Assembly: GCF_003854965.1 (NCBI RefSeq)
Contig: NZ_RQPI01000015.1
Span: 52,839 to 116,838, forward strand
Direction: 5' to 3'
DNA length: 64,000 nucleotides
DNA from: Paenibacillus rhizophilus
Lineage (GTDB): Bacteria; Bacillota; Bacilli; Paenibacillales; Paenibacillaceae
Under the pieces are notes generated by a model that worked only from the letters and a program-made list of their open reading frames with translations, was not told the origin of the DNA and did no database searches. Shown piece by piece: positions 32,742 through 41,271 of the stretch; position 1 is the stretch's first letter; every line of letters begins with the position of its first letter. Made by a program: the position numbers and the translations under genes.

Positions 32742-32757
32742 CCGGTTAGCATATACT
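32728..32757. promoter_or_regulatory. LacI-family operator overlapping the -35
   Basis: The palindromic core AACCGGTT (32740-32747) lies within outer arms AGTATAT and ATATACT, which are perfect complements 16 bases apart. The core overlaps the -35 hexamer, so a bound repressor would block RNA polymerase. The central CG is typical of LacI-family sites. Confidence 0.8.
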
Positions 32758-32902
32758 GATTTCGGTCCTTTTTATAAATATTTCCGAGGCTTCTTCCGAC
32801 AATAGAAGGAAGGGAGAATTAGGCCCCGAATTAATATATTGTCGAAATTTACCGGCAGCTTTTGGATAGCTGGATACAGGCATTGAGGAGTGGGGTGAGC
32901 AT

Positions 32903-35887
32903 ATGGGATCAGGAATGGCTTATGCAACAAAGCAGCGGATAGGGTGGTTATTACTGCTCGTTCTGTTCTTGATGGGGCTCTATCCGCCATTGGCCGAAGG
33001 AGCAGCGGAACCTCCCCAGCAAAATGTCCTGATTCTCCATTCCTACCATAAAGGCTTCGCCTGGACCGATGATCAGAATGACGGCATTGTGGACCGGCTG
33101 AAGAATGCGATGGCGCCGCCCGTCATTTATACGGAGTATCTGGACTGGAAGCGATATCCAGAAGAGGACAATTTGCAGCGTTTCTACGAGATGATCAAGG
33201 GAAAATATGCGGACAAACATTTTGACGCCATCTTGGCGACGGACGATATCGCGCTTGATTTTGCCATACGTCACCGGAAAGAACTGTTAAACGACGCCCC
33301 CATTATTTTCAGCGGCGTGAATCAGGTCGGTTTCGATCGGATCAAGGACCGGCGGAACATGACCGGCATCATCGAGAATATCGATCCTTCCGAAACGATG
33401 AAAATGGCGCTTTACCTCAATCCCTCCATCCGCAACGTCTATGTCATTTACGACAATTCGGAAAGCGGCCTGTCCACCGGCCAACTGGTCATGAACAAGC
33501 TGGAGTCGCTTGGTCTAGGACTGCGGATCTTTCCGATGAACCGGATGTCCAAAGAAGAAATGGAACAGACGGCGGCATCGCTTAAACCGGACAGCATTTT
33601 GCTGATGACGACCTATTACAGCGATTCTACGGGCCGAATTACCGAATTTGACCGTCTCTCAAGCGAGCTTGCGGCCGTCAGCGCCGTTCCGGTCTATCAT
33701 ACGTATGATTTCGGGCTAAATCACGGCGCGTTCGGCGGAAGCCTGCTCAGCGGGAAACTGCAGGGGGAGAAGGCGGCGAATTTGGCGCTGCGCGTGCTCC
33801 GGGGAGAAAGTCCGAACCGAATCCCCGTCTCTTACGCCGGCACAAGCCGCAAAGTATTCGACTTCAATGAGCTGAATCATTTTGGGATTGCTCTAAAGGA
33901 TCTTCCCTCAGGCAGCGAATTGGTCAATAAGCCGTTTTCCTTTTATGAAACGTACAGAAGCCTTGTAATCACCCTTATCGCGGCGTTTGCCGTGCTGCTT
34001 ATCTTTATTTTTGTTCTGCTGTTCCATGCCGGGGTGGTCAGAAGAATCCGCAAACAGCTGATGGAGAGCAACGAGAGATTCAGCCTGGCGGCGTTCGGCG
34101 CCGATGCGGTCATCTGGGACCTCGACATGACGACGATGATCTATTACTTCTCGGACAGATGGTACGAGCTTCTCGGTTATGAAATCGGGGAGATTGACGA
34201 GCACTACATCGGCTGGAGCAATATTATTCATCCCGACGACCTTGAACAGGAGGAGCGGCAGCGGAAGGAACACCTGTCAGGACGGACGGTATACTATTAC
34301 AGCGAATACCGGATACGCGCCAAATCCGGGGAATACAAGTGGTTTCAGGCCAGAGGAAAGGTGCAGCGGAACGAGGAGGGCGGCTATGTCCGGTTTGCCG
34401 GCTCGATGACGGACATCACGGACCGCAAAGGTTATGAGAGCAAGCTTCAGATGAGCTATCAGGAGTTGGAATCGACGTATGAGGAACTGACCGCCCTGCA
34501 GGATGAACTGCTTGAGCAGTATAACAAGGTGGTCGAGAACCAGGCGCTGCTTCAGGCCAGTGAGGAGAAATACCGGGTTCTTGCTTTCAATGACGAACTC
34601 AGCGGGCTGCCGAACCGGTTGTCGCTGACGGAAGAACTAAAGGCGTTCATCGAGGAGAATGAGAGCGGCCAGGCGGCATTGTTCTTCCTGGATATCGACA
34701 ATTTCAAATATATTAACGATACGATGGGCCATACTTTCGGCGATCAGCTGCTTACGCAGGCTGGAGAGCGGTTGCTGGCGCTGGCCAATGGCAGCAGCAG
34801 ACACTACCGTTTCGGCGGTGACGAATTCGTTATCCTGTTGAAGGACACGGAGAAGCCGGAGCAGACGGTTTTTTACGCCGAGGCGCTGATTCAAAGCTTC
34901 AATGAGCCGTTTCAGCTGGGCGACAGCACCGTTCATGTCTCTATAAGCATTGGCATCGCCCAGTACCCCCGTGACGGCAATAGCGCCGAGGCGCTGCTCA
35001 AGAACGCCGATATTGCCATGTACAGGGCCAAGCAGGCAGGTAAGGGAACGTACATCCTATATGGACAAAATATGCAGCAGCATTTTGACGAACGGGTGAT
35101 TATAGAGAAGCATTTGCGGGAAGCGATCGATAACAACGAGTTGTCCTTGCAATACCAGCCAAAGGTGACTCTTCGCACCGGAGAGCTGTGGGGGTTCGAG
35201 GCGCTGATTCGCTGGAACAGCCCGGTTCTGGGGTTTGTCTCGCCTTTATCCTTCATAGGGATTGCGGAAGACTGCCGCCTGATTATCCCAATAGGGGAAT
35301 GGGTGCTGCGCAAGGCTTGTCTTTTTCTTGCCGGACTTCACCGTCAGGGGCTGGGACCGTATCATATTTCAGTCAATATTTCGGTAATTCAATTGCTGCT
35401 GGACGATTTCACAGATACGGTGCTGAGGATTTTGCGTGAAACGGAATTGAACCCCCGGTACCTGGAGCTGGAGATAACAGAGTCCATCATTATGGAGTCT
35501 TTTGAAGAGATCAGCATCAAGTTGGAGTATTTGAAGCAGCGGGGCATCGGCATCGCTTTGGATGATTTCGGGACAGGCTATTCTTCCCTCAGCTATCTAA
35601 AACAGCTGCCGATTACGACGCTGAAGATCGACAAATCGTTTATTGACGGCCTTCCGGGCGAAGGGAGCAGCATGCCGCTGGCCGGCTCCATTGTCGCCAT
35701 CGGTCACGATATGGGGCTGAACGTTACCGCGGAGGGCGTCGAAACGGAGGAACAGCTCGATTTCCTGAGACGGGTAAACTGCGACAAGGTACAGGGCTAC
35801 TTCATCAGCCGTCCGATTGCCGAGGGTCAGGTGCTGGCCTGGACCCGACAGTATGCCCGCCAAATGATCAATGTTGAAAAGTGTTAA
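32903..35887 (+). CDS. ABC-type sensor, PAS, GGDEF and EAL cyclic-di-GMP protein
   Basis: 994 residues. A signal or anchor helix (residues about 14-32) precedes an extracytoplasmic domain of the ABC substrate-binding type (VLILHSYHKGFAWTDDQNDGI to residue about 340). A second membrane helix follows (LVITLIAAFAVLLIFIFVLLF, 353-375). Then come a PAS domain with PAC tail (FAGSMTDITDRK), a coiled linker, GGDEF (RFGGDEFVIL, 637-642, intact) and EAL (FEALIRW at 766, TES, DDFGTGYSSL, LKIDKSFI, AEGVET and QGYFISRP all present). Both synthase and phosphodiesterase sites look competent. ATG is preceded by GAGGAGTGGGG. Ligand unknown; similar sensors bind small anions or amino-acid-like ligands. Confidence 0.93.
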   Translation: MGSGMAYATKQRIGWLLLLVLFLMGLYPPLAEGAAEPPQQNVLILHSYHKGFAWTDDQNDGIVDRLKNAMAPPVIYTEYLDWKRYPEEDNLQRFYEMIKGKYADKHFDAILATDDIALDFAIRHRKELLNDAPIIFSGVNQVGFDRIKDRRNMTGIIENIDPSETMKMALYLNPSIRNVYVIYDNSESGLSTGQLVMNKLESLGLGLRIFPMNRMSKEEMEQTAASLKPDSILLMTTYYSDSTGRITEFDRLSSELAAVSAVPVYHTYDFGLNHGAFGGSLLSGKLQGEKAANLALRVLRGESPNRIPVSYAGTSRKVFDFNELNHFGIALKDLPSGSELVNKPFSFYETYRSLVITLIAAFAVLLIFIFVLLFHAGVVRRIRKQLMESNERFSLAAFGADAVIWDLDMTTMIYYFSDRWYELLGYEIGEIDEHYIGWSNIIHPDDLEQEERQRKEHLSGRTVYYYSEYRIRAKSGEYKWFQARGKVQRNEEGGYVRFAGSMTDITDRKGYESKLQMSYQELESTYEELTALQDELLEQYNKVVENQALLQASEEKYRVLAFNDELSGLPNRLSLTEELKAFIEENESGQAALFFLDIDNFKYINDTMGHTFGDQLLTQAGERLLALANGSSRHYRFGGDEFVILLKDTEKPEQTVFYAEALIQSFNEPFQLGDSTVHVSISIGIAQYPRDGNSAEALLKNADIAMYRAKQAGKGTYILYGQNMQQHFDERVIIEKHLREAIDNNELSLQYQPKVTLRTGELWGFEALIRWNSPVLGFVSPLSFIGIAEDCRLIIPIGEWVLRKACLFLAGLHRQGLGPYHISVNISVIQLLLDDFTDTVLRILRETELNPRYLELEITESIIMESFEEISIKLEYLKQRGIGIALDDFGTGYSSLSYLKQLPITTLKIDKSFIDGLPGEGSSMPLAGSIVAIGHDMGLNVTAEGVETEEQLDFLRRVNCDKVQGYFISRPIAEGQVLAWTRQYARQMINVEKC

Positions 35888-36005
35888 AAAAATGCCTAAT
35901 AATCTGTCGATTCCGCTCACTTTTTAACGGATAAAACTGGCAAACGGCAATCTTCGATACTATAATTAAACTGAAATTCAACCCATTCGCGGAAGGATAG
36001 TGGAC

Positions 36006-36611
36006 ATGTTAAAGAAGCTATTGGCAAGCGGCTCGATCTTTATGCTGGCGCTGTTTCTGGTCAGCGGCGCGGTCTTTGCATCGCCGGCGGCGGACAACCT
36101 CACCCAAGATCAGCAGAACGCACTCACAATTATTGAAAAGGCCAACAAAGAAATTGACGAAAAGATTGAAAAAGCTGTCGCAGAAGCCGATAAACTACAA
36201 GAGGATTACTTGAGAGATATTCAGGTGATCAAGCAGCTTCAGGCCGCGGCGGAGCTGAATCCGGATAGTGCCCAAATCTCGGCGGATGTAGCGGAAGTGA
36301 AGACGGCTTCCGATGAGCTGGTCGACCAGTTGTTCACCCCCGGAGGAGCCGACTCGGAGGCCGTGCAGGTTCAAATTGCCGAATTGAATGAAAAAGTATC
36401 TTCGGAAGGCACCTTGATCGCTGAACGCACCAAAATTTACACCAGCGCCCTGGACAAGCTGGTTACGGATCTATACAACGAAACCTTGCAAATTGCCGAC
36501 ACAGCCATCGCTCAAGCGGCCGAACTGGGCGTGGTTGCCGAACGTTTCTGGAAGCTTGTGAAAATAGCGGATCGCGAGGTTTGGATCGATCCTATCGCTA
36601 TAGAGTTATAA
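36006..36611 (+). CDS. Secreted helical protein, unknown function
   Basis: 201 residues with a clear signal peptide (MLKKLLASGSIFMLALFLVSGAVFA, cleavage after ASA-like VFA-S). The mature part is almost entirely helical and charged: IEKANKEIDEKIEKAVAEADKLQEDYL and IAELNEKVSSEGTLIAERTKIYTSALDKLV, which suggests coiled coils. ATG 36006 is about ten bases after GGAAGG; GTG 36000 is too close. Fifteen bases separate it from the HD-GYP gene, so they are probably co-transcribed, following the GGDEF-EAL gene. Family not recognised. Confidence 0.75.
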   Translation: MLKKLLASGSIFMLALFLVSGAVFASPAADNLTQDQQNALTIIEKANKEIDEKIEKAVAEADKLQEDYLRDIQVIKQLQAAAELNPDSAQISADVAEVKTASDELVDQLFTPGGADSEAVQVQIAELNEKVSSEGTLIAERTKIYTSALDKLVTDLYNETLQIADTAIAQAAELGVVAERFWKLVKIADREVWIDPIAIEL

Positions 36612-36626
36612 GAAAGGGTTGAAATT

Positions 36627-37547
36627 ATGAAGGGCCTGAACTTGGGAAGGGAAGGAGACAGCATTGCGCAAGAACATCAGTTATCCACTGACCATTTGCT
36701 ACTGGCAAGAGGTGACGGCTCTGAAGTAATTTTGCAGACGATTAAGCAAGATAAGCAATTCTATATTTATCCCGGCGAAGAAGCCGATACGATGGAGTTC
36801 TTCTACATACTGGAAGGCGAGTGCAGCTATAAAGGCGATAATGGGAATGTCATCCTGGGTCAAGGCGATTATTTCTACACCCATTATCTGCAGGAAGCGG
36901 TGTATTTCAGCAGTCTGACAGAGATGAAGCTGCTGTGGTACACCACCAAGCCGGCGTTTCATCTCATCAGCCATCGGATTAGAAAGCTGCAGAATGTTCT
37001 TAAACAGGTAGAAGAAAAAGATAACTATACGTACCAGCACAGCGGCCGAGTACAAAAATACTGCCTGATGATGGCCAGAATGTTAAGAATGCCTAAGGAC
37101 AAGCTGGAAGATTTATATTTTGCGGCCGCATTTCACGATGTTGGTAAAATCCATACGCCGGAAGAAATTCTGAACAATCCGGGGCGATTGACGGCAGAGG
37201 AATTCGAGATTGTGAAACGTCATTCTTATGACGGCTATGTTATGGTTAAGGATTTATATTACAACAATATTTGCATCATCATCCTGCAGCATCATGAGCG
37301 GTTGGACGGTTCCGGCTACCCTTACGGGATCAAGGAGGAAGAGATTCTGTTCGAGGCCAAAATTATCGGTATTGCCGATACCTTTGACGCGATGACCTCC
37401 GACCGGCCTTACCGGAAGGGACTTCCACCGGAAGTCGCGATGGACGAACTCAAGCGGCTGTCGGGAATCCATTATGACGGCGAACTGGTCCGGTTGTTTG
37501 AACAAGCGTTAATTGCTGACGGGCTTCTGAAGCCCGAAGAGAAATGA
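36627..37547 (+). CDS. Cupin plus HD-GYP domain phosphohydrolase
   Basis: 306 residues. The N-terminal 110 residues form a cupin-like domain (IYPGEEADTMEFFYILEGECSYKGDNGNVILGQGDYFY). The C-terminal domain is HD-GYP: HSGRVQKYCLMMARML, the metal motif AAFHDVGKIHTPEEIL, then HHERLDGSGYPYGI and IADTFDAMTSDRPYRKG. HD-GYP domains hydrolyse cyclic di-GMP to GMP; the residues for metal binding are in place. GGGTTG and AAAGGG lie before the ATG. With the GGDEF-EAL protein upstream it suggests local cyclic-di-GMP turnover; the cupin may sense a small ligand. Confidence 0.92.
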   Translation: MKGLNLGREGDSIAQEHQLSTDHLLLARGDGSEVILQTIKQDKQFYIYPGEEADTMEFFYILEGECSYKGDNGNVILGQGDYFYTHYLQEAVYFSSLTEMKLLWYTTKPAFHLISHRIRKLQNVLKQVEEKDNYTYQHSGRVQKYCLMMARMLRMPKDKLEDLYFAAAFHDVGKIHTPEEILNNPGRLTAEEFEIVKRHSYDGYVMVKDLYYNNICIIILQHHERLDGSGYPYGIKEEEILFEAKIIGIADTFDAMTSDRPYRKGLPPEVAMDELKRLSGIHYDGELVRLFEQALIADGLLKPEEK

Positions 37548-37576
37548 CCTTCCATATAAGGAAGGTCATTTTTTTC
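37544..37576 (+). terminator. Intrinsic terminator
   Basis: ATGACCTTCC and GGAAGGTCAT form a perfect stem, overlapping the stop codon of the HD-GYP gene, followed by a T run. Confidence 0.9.
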
Positions 37577-37616
37577 ATCTCTATTGCATACTCGGCAAAC
37601 TCCTGGGGCTGCAGCC

Positions 37617-38303
37617 TTATTCCTCCCGCTCCATCATCCCCTCCAGCTTCTTCCGGTCCAGCAGCGTAACCGTATTTCCTTTGAACGCTATCCAGCCGTT
37701 GTCACGCAGCTGGCCCATTTCCCGGGACAGCGAAGGACGGGCGGCATTCAGATGCTCGGACCATTCCTTGCGGCTGAGAGGCAGCCGGATAATATCCGTG
37801 CCCTGCCTGTCCGCTTGATGCAGCAAGTAATGCACCACCCGGCGGCGCAGCGAACCGGCCGACAGAATTTCAATTTTGCGGTTGACCATGACGAGCCGCT
37901 CGGACAGATTCTCCATGTACCTGGACAGCAGGTCGGTATCTGCGGCGAACAGGCGCAGCAGCTCCTGCTTGCCGATGAACATTACGGTGCTGGGCCCCTT
38001 AGAAATAATGGTGGCCGGATATATATTCTCCCTCCGGAACAGCACCGCTTCCCCAAAGGTCTGCCCCTTTCCCAGCCTGGCGATGGTTACGCCGCCTCCG
38101 CCGGGATGAATCTTGTGAACCTCGACCACTCCGGAGAGGACAATCCCCAACCGGTCGGCGGTCTCTCCTTCGCTGATAATCATTTCCGACTTGCGGCAGT
38201 CCCGGACGGTGTAGCGCATCGTCTCCAGGATGGCGTCAAGCTCCTCTACACTCTTCCCGCGGAAAAACAGACAGGTCTGCAGCACACCGGGTTCCGGCTT
38301 CAT
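37617..38303 (-). CDS. Crp/Fnr-family regulator, probable activator of hcp
   Basis: 228 residues. A cyclic-nucleotide-binding-like beta-roll (EMIISEGETADRLGIVLSGVVEVHKIH, ARLGKGQTFGEAVLF), a long dimer helix, and a C-terminal helix-turn-helix (LPLSRKEWSEHLNAARPSLSREMGQLRDNGWI). It lacks the Fnr four-Cys iron-sulfur set; only two Cys are present near the N-terminus. It is divergent from hcp with a perfect palindrome in between. In anaerobes Hcp is controlled by Crp/Fnr-type HcpR sensing NO through heme; this protein may be its functional equivalent. Effector unknown. Confidence 0.88.
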   Translation of the reverse strand: MKPEPGVLQTCLFFRGKSVEELDAILETMRYTVRDCRKSEMIISEGETADRLGIVLSGVVEVHKIHPGGGGVTIARLGKGQTFGEAVLFRRENIYPATIISKGPSTVMFIGKQELLRLFAADTDLLSRYMENLSERLVMVNRKIEILSAGSLRRRVVHYLLHQADRQGTDIIRLPLSRKEWSEHLNAARPSLSREMGQLRDNGWIAFKGNTVTLLDRKKLEGMMEREE

Positions 38304-38337
38304 GGAATTCCTCCGATTTTTGACAATAATTTTAGAT

Positions 38338-38361
38338 AATCGGTAACATCCGTTACCGATT
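38338..38361. promoter_or_regulatory. Crp/Fnr-type operator between the regulator and hcp
   Basis: AATCGGTAAC and GTTACCGATT are perfect 10-base arms with a four-base centre, 35 bases before the regulator start and about 90 before hcp. Arm length and spacing fit a Crp/Fnr dimer site. Confidence 0.8.
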
Positions 38362-38449
38362 GTTCGACGTCAGTCTACTACAATCAATAGTAACAAGTAA
38401 AGACACAGACGGCAGACGGATGAAAATGAATAAAAGGAGCGATTATTCA

Positions 38450-40105
38450 ATGAGCAGTATGTTTTGTTTTCAGTGCCAGGAGGCGGCCAAAGGAACGGGG
38501 TGCACGATTCAGGGGGTCTGCGGCAAGACGAGCGATGTCGCCAATCTGCAGGATCTTCTGCTGTACACGGTGAAGGGCATCTCCATTTATGCGGTAAAGG
38601 GCCGGGAACTCGGAGTGACCGACATCGCATCGGAGCAGTTTATAATCAAGAGCCTGTTCGCTACCATTACCAACGCCAATTTTGACCGTGACGGATTTAT
38701 TGCGAGAGTCAGAGAAGGGATTGTCATTCGTGATGGCTGGAAAAAACGGCTGGATGGCTCTCTTGCGTCCGTTCTGCTCGGAGGCCATGACGCCGCGCTC
38801 TGGACGCCCGGTACGGATGAAGAGCTGGAAGCCAAAGCGGCGGCTGTCGGCGTGCTTGCAACCGAGCATGAGGACGTCCGCTCCCTGCGCGAGCTGCTCA
38901 CCTACGGCCTGAAGGGCATGGCCGCTTATTTGGAGCATGCCGCGGTGCTCGGCTACCATGAAGCAGGCTCGCAGGCTTTCCTTGAGCGCGGCCTTGCCGC
39001 TACGTTAAACGATGAGCTGACCGCGGACGAACTGGTCGGTCTCGTTATGGAATGCGGCAAGTACGGTGTTGACGTGATGGCGCTGCTGGACCGTGCCAAT
39101 ACGGAGACGTACGGCAGCCCGGAAATTACGAAGGTGAACATCGGCGTCGGCGACCGCCCGGGCATTCTCATCAGCGGCCACGACCTGAAGGACATGGAAG
39201 AGCTGCTCAAGCAGACGGAGGGAACAGGCGTCGACGTGTACACGCACAGCGAAATGCTGCCTGCCCACTACTACCCGGCTTTCAAAAAATACAGTCATTT
39301 TGTCGGCAACTACGGCAATGCCTGGTGGAAGCAAAATGAGGAATTCGATAGCTTCAACGGTCCAATCCTGATGACAACCAACTGCGTGGTGCCGCCGAAG
39401 GACAGCTATAAGGACCGGTTGTACACGACAGGCAACACGGGCTATCCCGGCATCAAGCATATCGGGGACGATAAAGACGGCGCTCCGAAAGACTTCTCCG
39501 CCATCATCGAGCAGGCCAAGACCTGCGCGCCTCCGGTCGAAATCGAGAGCGGGGAGATTGTCGGCGGCTTTGCCCATGCGGCGGTGATGGGGGTTGCCGA
39601 TCAGGTGGTAGATGCCGTGAAGACCGGTGCGATCAAGCGCTTCTTCGTAATGGCCGGCTGCGACGGACGGATGAAGAGCCGGAACTACTATACCGATTTT
39701 GCCGAGGCGCTGCCTAGCGATACGGTAATCCTGACGGCTGGCTGTGCCAAGTATAAGTACAACAAGCTCGACCTTGGCGACATCGGCGGCATTCCGCGCG
39801 TACTGGACGCGGGGCAATGCAATGATTCCTACTCGCTGGCCGTAATCGCGCTGAAGCTGAAGGAAGTATTCGGCCTGGACGACATCAACGATCTGCCGAT
39901 TTCCTACAACATTGCCTGGTATGAGCAAAAAGCGGTAATCGTGCTGCTGGCGCTGCTGTACCTGGGCGTCAAAAACATTCACCTCGGCCCGACGCTGCCG
40001 GCCTTCCTGTCCCCGAATGTGGCGAAGGTTCTGGTCGAGACGTTCGGCATCGGCGGAATCACGACCGTGAATGAAGACATGGAGCGTTTCCTGTCCGCTG
40101 TGTAA
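38450..40105 (+). CDS. hcp: Hydroxylamine reductase / hybrid-cluster protein
   Basis: 551 residues. The N-terminal SMFCFQCQEAAKGTGC...GVCGK gives four Cys (6, 9, 18, 24) in the C-x2-C-x8-C-x5-C spacing of the shorter Hcp type, binding the [4Fe-4S] cluster. The hybrid cluster residues are expected in TTNCVVPPKDSYKDRLYTTGNTGYPGIKHI, the AGCDGR and TAGCAKYKYNK regions and DAGQCNDSYSLAVIALKL. It reduces hydroxylamine and handles NO. The frame runs back to 38360, but ATG 38450 has AAAGGAG upstream and the family N-terminus. A Crp/Fnr palindrome lies upstream. Confidence 0.96.
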   Translation: MSSMFCFQCQEAAKGTGCTIQGVCGKTSDVANLQDLLLYTVKGISIYAVKGRELGVTDIASEQFIIKSLFATITNANFDRDGFIARVREGIVIRDGWKKRLDGSLASVLLGGHDAALWTPGTDEELEAKAAAVGVLATEHEDVRSLRELLTYGLKGMAAYLEHAAVLGYHEAGSQAFLERGLAATLNDELTADELVGLVMECGKYGVDVMALLDRANTETYGSPEITKVNIGVGDRPGILISGHDLKDMEELLKQTEGTGVDVYTHSEMLPAHYYPAFKKYSHFVGNYGNAWWKQNEEFDSFNGPILMTTNCVVPPKDSYKDRLYTTGNTGYPGIKHIGDDKDGAPKDFSAIIEQAKTCAPPVEIESGEIVGGFAHAAVMGVADQVVDAVKTGAIKRFFVMAGCDGRMKSRNYYTDFAEALPSDTVILTAGCAKYKYNKLDLGDIGGIPRVLDAGQCNDSYSLAVIALKLKEVFGLDDINDLPISYNIAWYEQKAVIVLLALLYLGVKNIHLGPTLPAFLSPNVAKVLVETFGIGGITTVNEDMERFLSAV

Positions 40106-40129
40106 GATTAGCCCGCCAATCCATAAATA

Positions 40130-40164
40130 AGAGGCCTGCCGGAAGCTTCCGGCAGGCCTCTTTG
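40130..40164 (+). terminator. Intrinsic terminator of hcp
   Basis: AGAGGCCTGCCGGAAG and CTTCCGGCAGGCCTCT are perfect 16-base arms with no spacer, followed by TT. The A-rich left flank may serve the convergent aldo/keto reductase gene. Confidence 0.85.
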
Positions 40165-40207
40165 CGGAGGAATCCGAGGAAATAATCTGCCTTTCCACCG
40201 CCGCCGT

Positions 40208-41185
40208 TTACTCCGGCAGACGGTACACCGCAAATGGCTCGCAGTGGATGAAAGAACGGCTTACGGCGTTGAGATTGTCGAGCGTCTCGGCACTCAGATC
40301 AAGGGAGACGCCCTTCAGGCTCTCTTCAAGCTGCTCCGCCCGGGTGGCGCCGACGATAACGGTGGACACCGCCGGACGGCTCATGAGCCAGGCCAGGGAC
40401 AGAGCGACAGGCGATGTTTCAAGCTCCGCCGCGACCGCCGCTGTCTCATGCCCCAGCGCAATCCGTTCACCGGTCAGGAACCGGGCGAAGTTCGGATCGG
40501 TGTCCGCTCTGGAGCCTGTGGGGGCTTCCTTCCCCGCGCTGTATTTGCCGGTCAGGATGCCGCCGGCAAGCGGGAAGTACGGGATAATGCCGACGCCCTG
40601 GTCCAGGCAGGCCGGAACCAGTTCCCGTTCCGGCGTGCGGTCGGCCAGCGAATAGCTGCACTGGAGCGATACATAGCGCTCATAGCCCATCCGTTCGCTG
40701 ATGCCGAGCGCCTTCACCAGCTCCCATGCGGCATAATTCGAGGCGCCGATGTAGCGCACCTTGCCGGAGGATACCATGTCATCCAGCGTGCGCAGCGTTT
40801 CCTCCAGCGGCGTATGGGGATCGAAGGTGTGAATCTGGTACAGATCCACATAATCCGTCTTCAGACGCCGGAGGCTTTCCTCCAGCTCCCGCATGATATG
40901 AAATCTGGACGAACCGCTGCCCCCGGGACCAGGGCTTCTTACCAGCCCTGCCTTAGTGGCCAGTACAGCTTCATGCCTTCTGCCCGTGAGCGCCTCTCCA
41001 ATGATCCGCTCCGACTCCGTTCCGGCGTAGATATTGGCGGTGTCGATGAAGTTAATCCCGTTGTCCAGGGCCGTATGCAGCACCGCCGTGGAAGCGGCCT
41101 GATCCGCCCGCTTGCCGAAAGCGTTAGTGCCCAGCCCCAGCTGCGATACTTGAAGCCCGCTTCCTCCAAGACGTTCATATTTCAT
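40208..41185 (-). CDS. Aldo/keto reductase
   Basis: 325 residues, TIM-barrel NADPH-dependent oxidoreductase of the YghZ/potassium-channel-beta-like branch. LGGSGLQVSQLGLGTNAFG is the usual start. The catalytic tetrad appears in NFIDTANIYAGTESERIIGEAL (Asp, Tyr), VLATKAGL (Lys) and YVDLYQIHTFDPHTPLEETL (His). The C-terminal cofactor site is SRPAVSTVIVGATRAEQLEESL. Substrate likely a small aldehyde or ketone; not predictable. Single-gene unit, convergent with hcp. Confidence 0.93.
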   Translation of the reverse strand: MKYERLGGSGLQVSQLGLGTNAFGKRADQAASTAVLHTALDNGINFIDTANIYAGTESERIIGEALTGRRHEAVLATKAGLVRSPGPGGSGSSRFHIMRELEESLRRLKTDYVDLYQIHTFDPHTPLEETLRTLDDMVSSGKVRYIGASNYAAWELVKALGISERMGYERYVSLQCSYSLADRTPERELVPACLDQGVGIIPYFPLAGGILTGKYSAGKEAPTGSRADTDPNFARFLTGERIALGHETAAVAAELETSPVALSLAWLMSRPAVSTVIVGATRAEQLEESLKGVSLDLSAETLDNLNAVSRSFIHCEPFAVYRLPE

Positions 41186-41271
41186 GCTTCAATCCTCCTC
41201 AAATATTAATATTGCCGCGCTGTGCAGCGCGGCGTAAATGATGATTCGCTCTGAATAGGCCAGCACCGCGA

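Noticed and set aside
2113..38361. Similarity of GGTAACC at 2113-2132 and GGTAAC/GTTACC at 38338-38361 as one regulon
   Set aside because: The first belongs beside an HxlR gene and is an imperfect repeat; the second is a longer perfect palindrome beside a Crp/Fnr gene. The shared six bases are likely chance.
39005..40198. 397-codon - strand frame opposite hcp
   Set aside because: Shadow frame; hcp is unmistakable with its cluster-binding Cys residues.
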